Below are positions 63,133-64,000 of a stretch of 64,000 bases of DNA, piece by piece. The translations under genes and the position numbers were made by a program. Each line of letters opens with the position of its first letter. Positions within the stretch are counted from its first letter, which is position 1. Under the pieces are notes generated by a model. The model was not told where the DNA came from. It made no database searches and saw only the letters and a list, made by a program, of their open reading frames with translations. The DNA lies in assembly GCF_004769525.1 (NCBI RefSeq), contig NZ_RQFT01000012.1, positions 1 to 64,000 on the forward strand. Direction: 5' to 3'. Source of the stretch: Leptospira bouyouniensis. Lineage in GTDB: Bacteria > Spirochaetota > Leptospiria > Leptospirales > Leptospiraceae.

Positions 63133-63939
63133 TTAAAGGAAAACTCCAGTCATCATTTCTCTTTTTTTCCCAAACCCTTTTTGTTTTTGGATCATAAACC
63201 CAAGTCCTTCCAGTGTCCGACGAATGAATCCCGCTGCTGTGAAAGTGGCAAGTCTTGTCCCCACTTGGGAATGGGTTTTGATTTTGGAAAGAGTCTCTTC
63301 GGACCACATCATTGGATTTTTTTTAGGCGAAAAACCATCCAAATACCAAAAGTCGATCGATGGGAAATAATCCAAACATTCACTCACATCACCGAATAAC
63401 ACTTCTAAGGTGAATTTGCTCTGTGAAAGTGGGTGTAGGGTCTCTGTTTTCCAAATCCGGTCCAAAGGATTTTTTATCCATTGATCAAATGTTTTCTGAT
63501 ACCCTTTGAGTAAGTTTTCAGTCCATAATGGTTTACCCGGAAAGGAAAGATTCAGCGACTGTAAAATTTCAATTGGTAGAGGGAACCCTTCTAGACTATA
63601 AAAATGGATCGGAGGCGGGTTGGGAAGATTGTACCAAAATGCTAAGGTCACAAAAAAATTGAGTCCGGTTCCGAAGCCTAATTCCCCAATCTTATAATGG
63701 TTCTTCGAACCTGATGTTAGGAAGTCAGGGATTCTATTTCCTTCGAGAAACACATATTTGGATTCTTCCCATCCTCCTTCTTTAGAAAAATACACATCCC
63801 CAAATATGAGGGAAATGGGAACTCCTTCTTTTAATTCGATTTCAGTTTGGTTTCTGTTTTGATCCATAAAACTTATTGGAGAGGCACTCAAACCAATGTC
63901 ACAAAAGGCAAATGGTTGGGAAACGGAATCTAGATCCAT
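63133..63939 (-). CDS. mnmD: tRNA nm5U34 methyltransferase (MnmD, N-terminal half of MnmC)
   Basis: 268 residues. DUF752/MnmD fold: GELGFGTGLNFFVT (SAM motif), FYSLEGFPLP, and YLDGFSPKKNPMMW, all as in the MnmC methyltransferase domain, which makes mnm5 from nm5. The stop TAA at 63133-63135 is immediately followed in frame by the oxidoreductase frame. E. coli has both domains in one protein. The ATG at 63939 overlaps a possible start on the opposite strand. Confidence 0.88.
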   Translation of the reverse strand: MDLDSVSQPFAFCDIGLSASPISFMDQNRNQTEIELKEGVPISLIFGDVYFSKEGGWEESKYVFLEGNRIPDFLTSGSKNHYKIGELGFGTGLNFFVTLAFWYNLPNPPPIHFYSLEGFPLPIEILQSLNLSFPGKPLWTENLLKGYQKTFDQWIKNPLDRIWKTETLHPLSQSKFTLEVLFGDVSECLDYFPSIDFWYLDGFSPKKNPMMWSEETLSKIKTHSQVGTRLATFTAAGFIRRTLEGLGFMIQKQKGFGKKREMMTGVFL

Positions 63940-64000
63940 GATTGAAAATCGTATTTTCGATCAATCAATCAAAGTCGAAAACTTGAACGTGATTTGGATC
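63938..64000 (+). CDS. Possible 5' end of a further gene, cut by the window
   Basis: An open frame starts at the ATG at 63938 (MIENRIFDQSIKVENLN) and is open to the window edge (21 codons). There is no good ribosome-binding site and its start codon overlaps that of mnmD on the other strand, so it is only a candidate. Confidence 0.35.
   Translation, partial: MIENRIFDQSIKVENLNVIWI

Noticed and set aside
1..64000. CRISPR array or prophage
   Set aside because: No regularly spaced short repeats, cas genes, integrase or phage structural genes were seen.

Overview
The window reads as a chromosomal segment of a Leptospira, most likely from the saprophytic (L. biflexa-like) side of the genus. The DNA is AT-rich. 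Lipoproteins carry spirochaete-type lipoboxes, one protein belongs to the Leptospira-typical DUF1554 family, and a lone 5S rRNA gene sits away from any 16S/23S gene. A FecA-type TonB receptor, a LpxK gene and many outer-membrane beta-barrel proteins indicate a diderm envelope. The genus rests on protein-family recognition, not on a database search.

Layout. (1) 1-10.9 kb: a 5S-rRNA-derived repeat landscape (a perfect 75-bp inverted repeat at the left edge and a ~191-bp direct repeat at 282-472 and 10730-10921) brackets a ~10 kb module. The module holds a DUF1554 lipoprotein, a TetR regulator with a clear palindromic operator, a CrtI-like flavoprotein plus ferredoxin-reductase pair, a FecA-type receptor and two envelope proteins. 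(2) 11.4-17.4 kb: a hybrid histidine kinase, a divergent Nramp-like transporter next to an NhaC antiporter, then a sigma-like HTH protein and a STAS protein. (3) 17.4-28.9 kb: an AsmA/YdbH-like protein, a DUF1318 (YdbL-like) lipoprotein and a 2646-residue TolB/TPR lipoprotein joined by an ATGA overlap. This is the most interesting candidate system. (4) 28.9-34.3 kb: a metallopeptidase, then htrA-like protease, aminotransferase, murI and purM.

(5) 34.3-43.9 kb, minus strand: a tightly packed eight-gene signalling operon running MCP, CheW, CheA, CheB, atypical kinase, two single-domain receivers, and a multi-TM PAS kinase. CheA carries four EFGLF-type motifs in its linker. (6) 44-55.7 kb: envelope proteins, a HELGH metallopeptidase lipoprotein, a SpoIIE phosphatase, enoyl-CoA hydratase, DUF192 protein, glycogen phosphorylase, a receiver and a HEAT-repeat protein. 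(7) 55.9-59.6 kb: a small protein, the ABC polysaccharide exporter pair Wzm/Wzt and UDP-glucose dehydrogenase. (8) 59.6-64 kb: thioredoxin/TPR protein, hisE, lpxK, and an MnmC enzyme split into two genes by one in-frame stop codon.

Functionally the window is dominated by envelope biogenesis (lipid bridge candidates, LpxK, Wzm/Wzt, MurI, HtrA, many OMPs) and signal transduction (chemotaxis, five kinases or kinase-like proteins, STAS and SpoIIE partner-switch parts). No CRISPR array, transposase, phage gene or tRNA was recognised.
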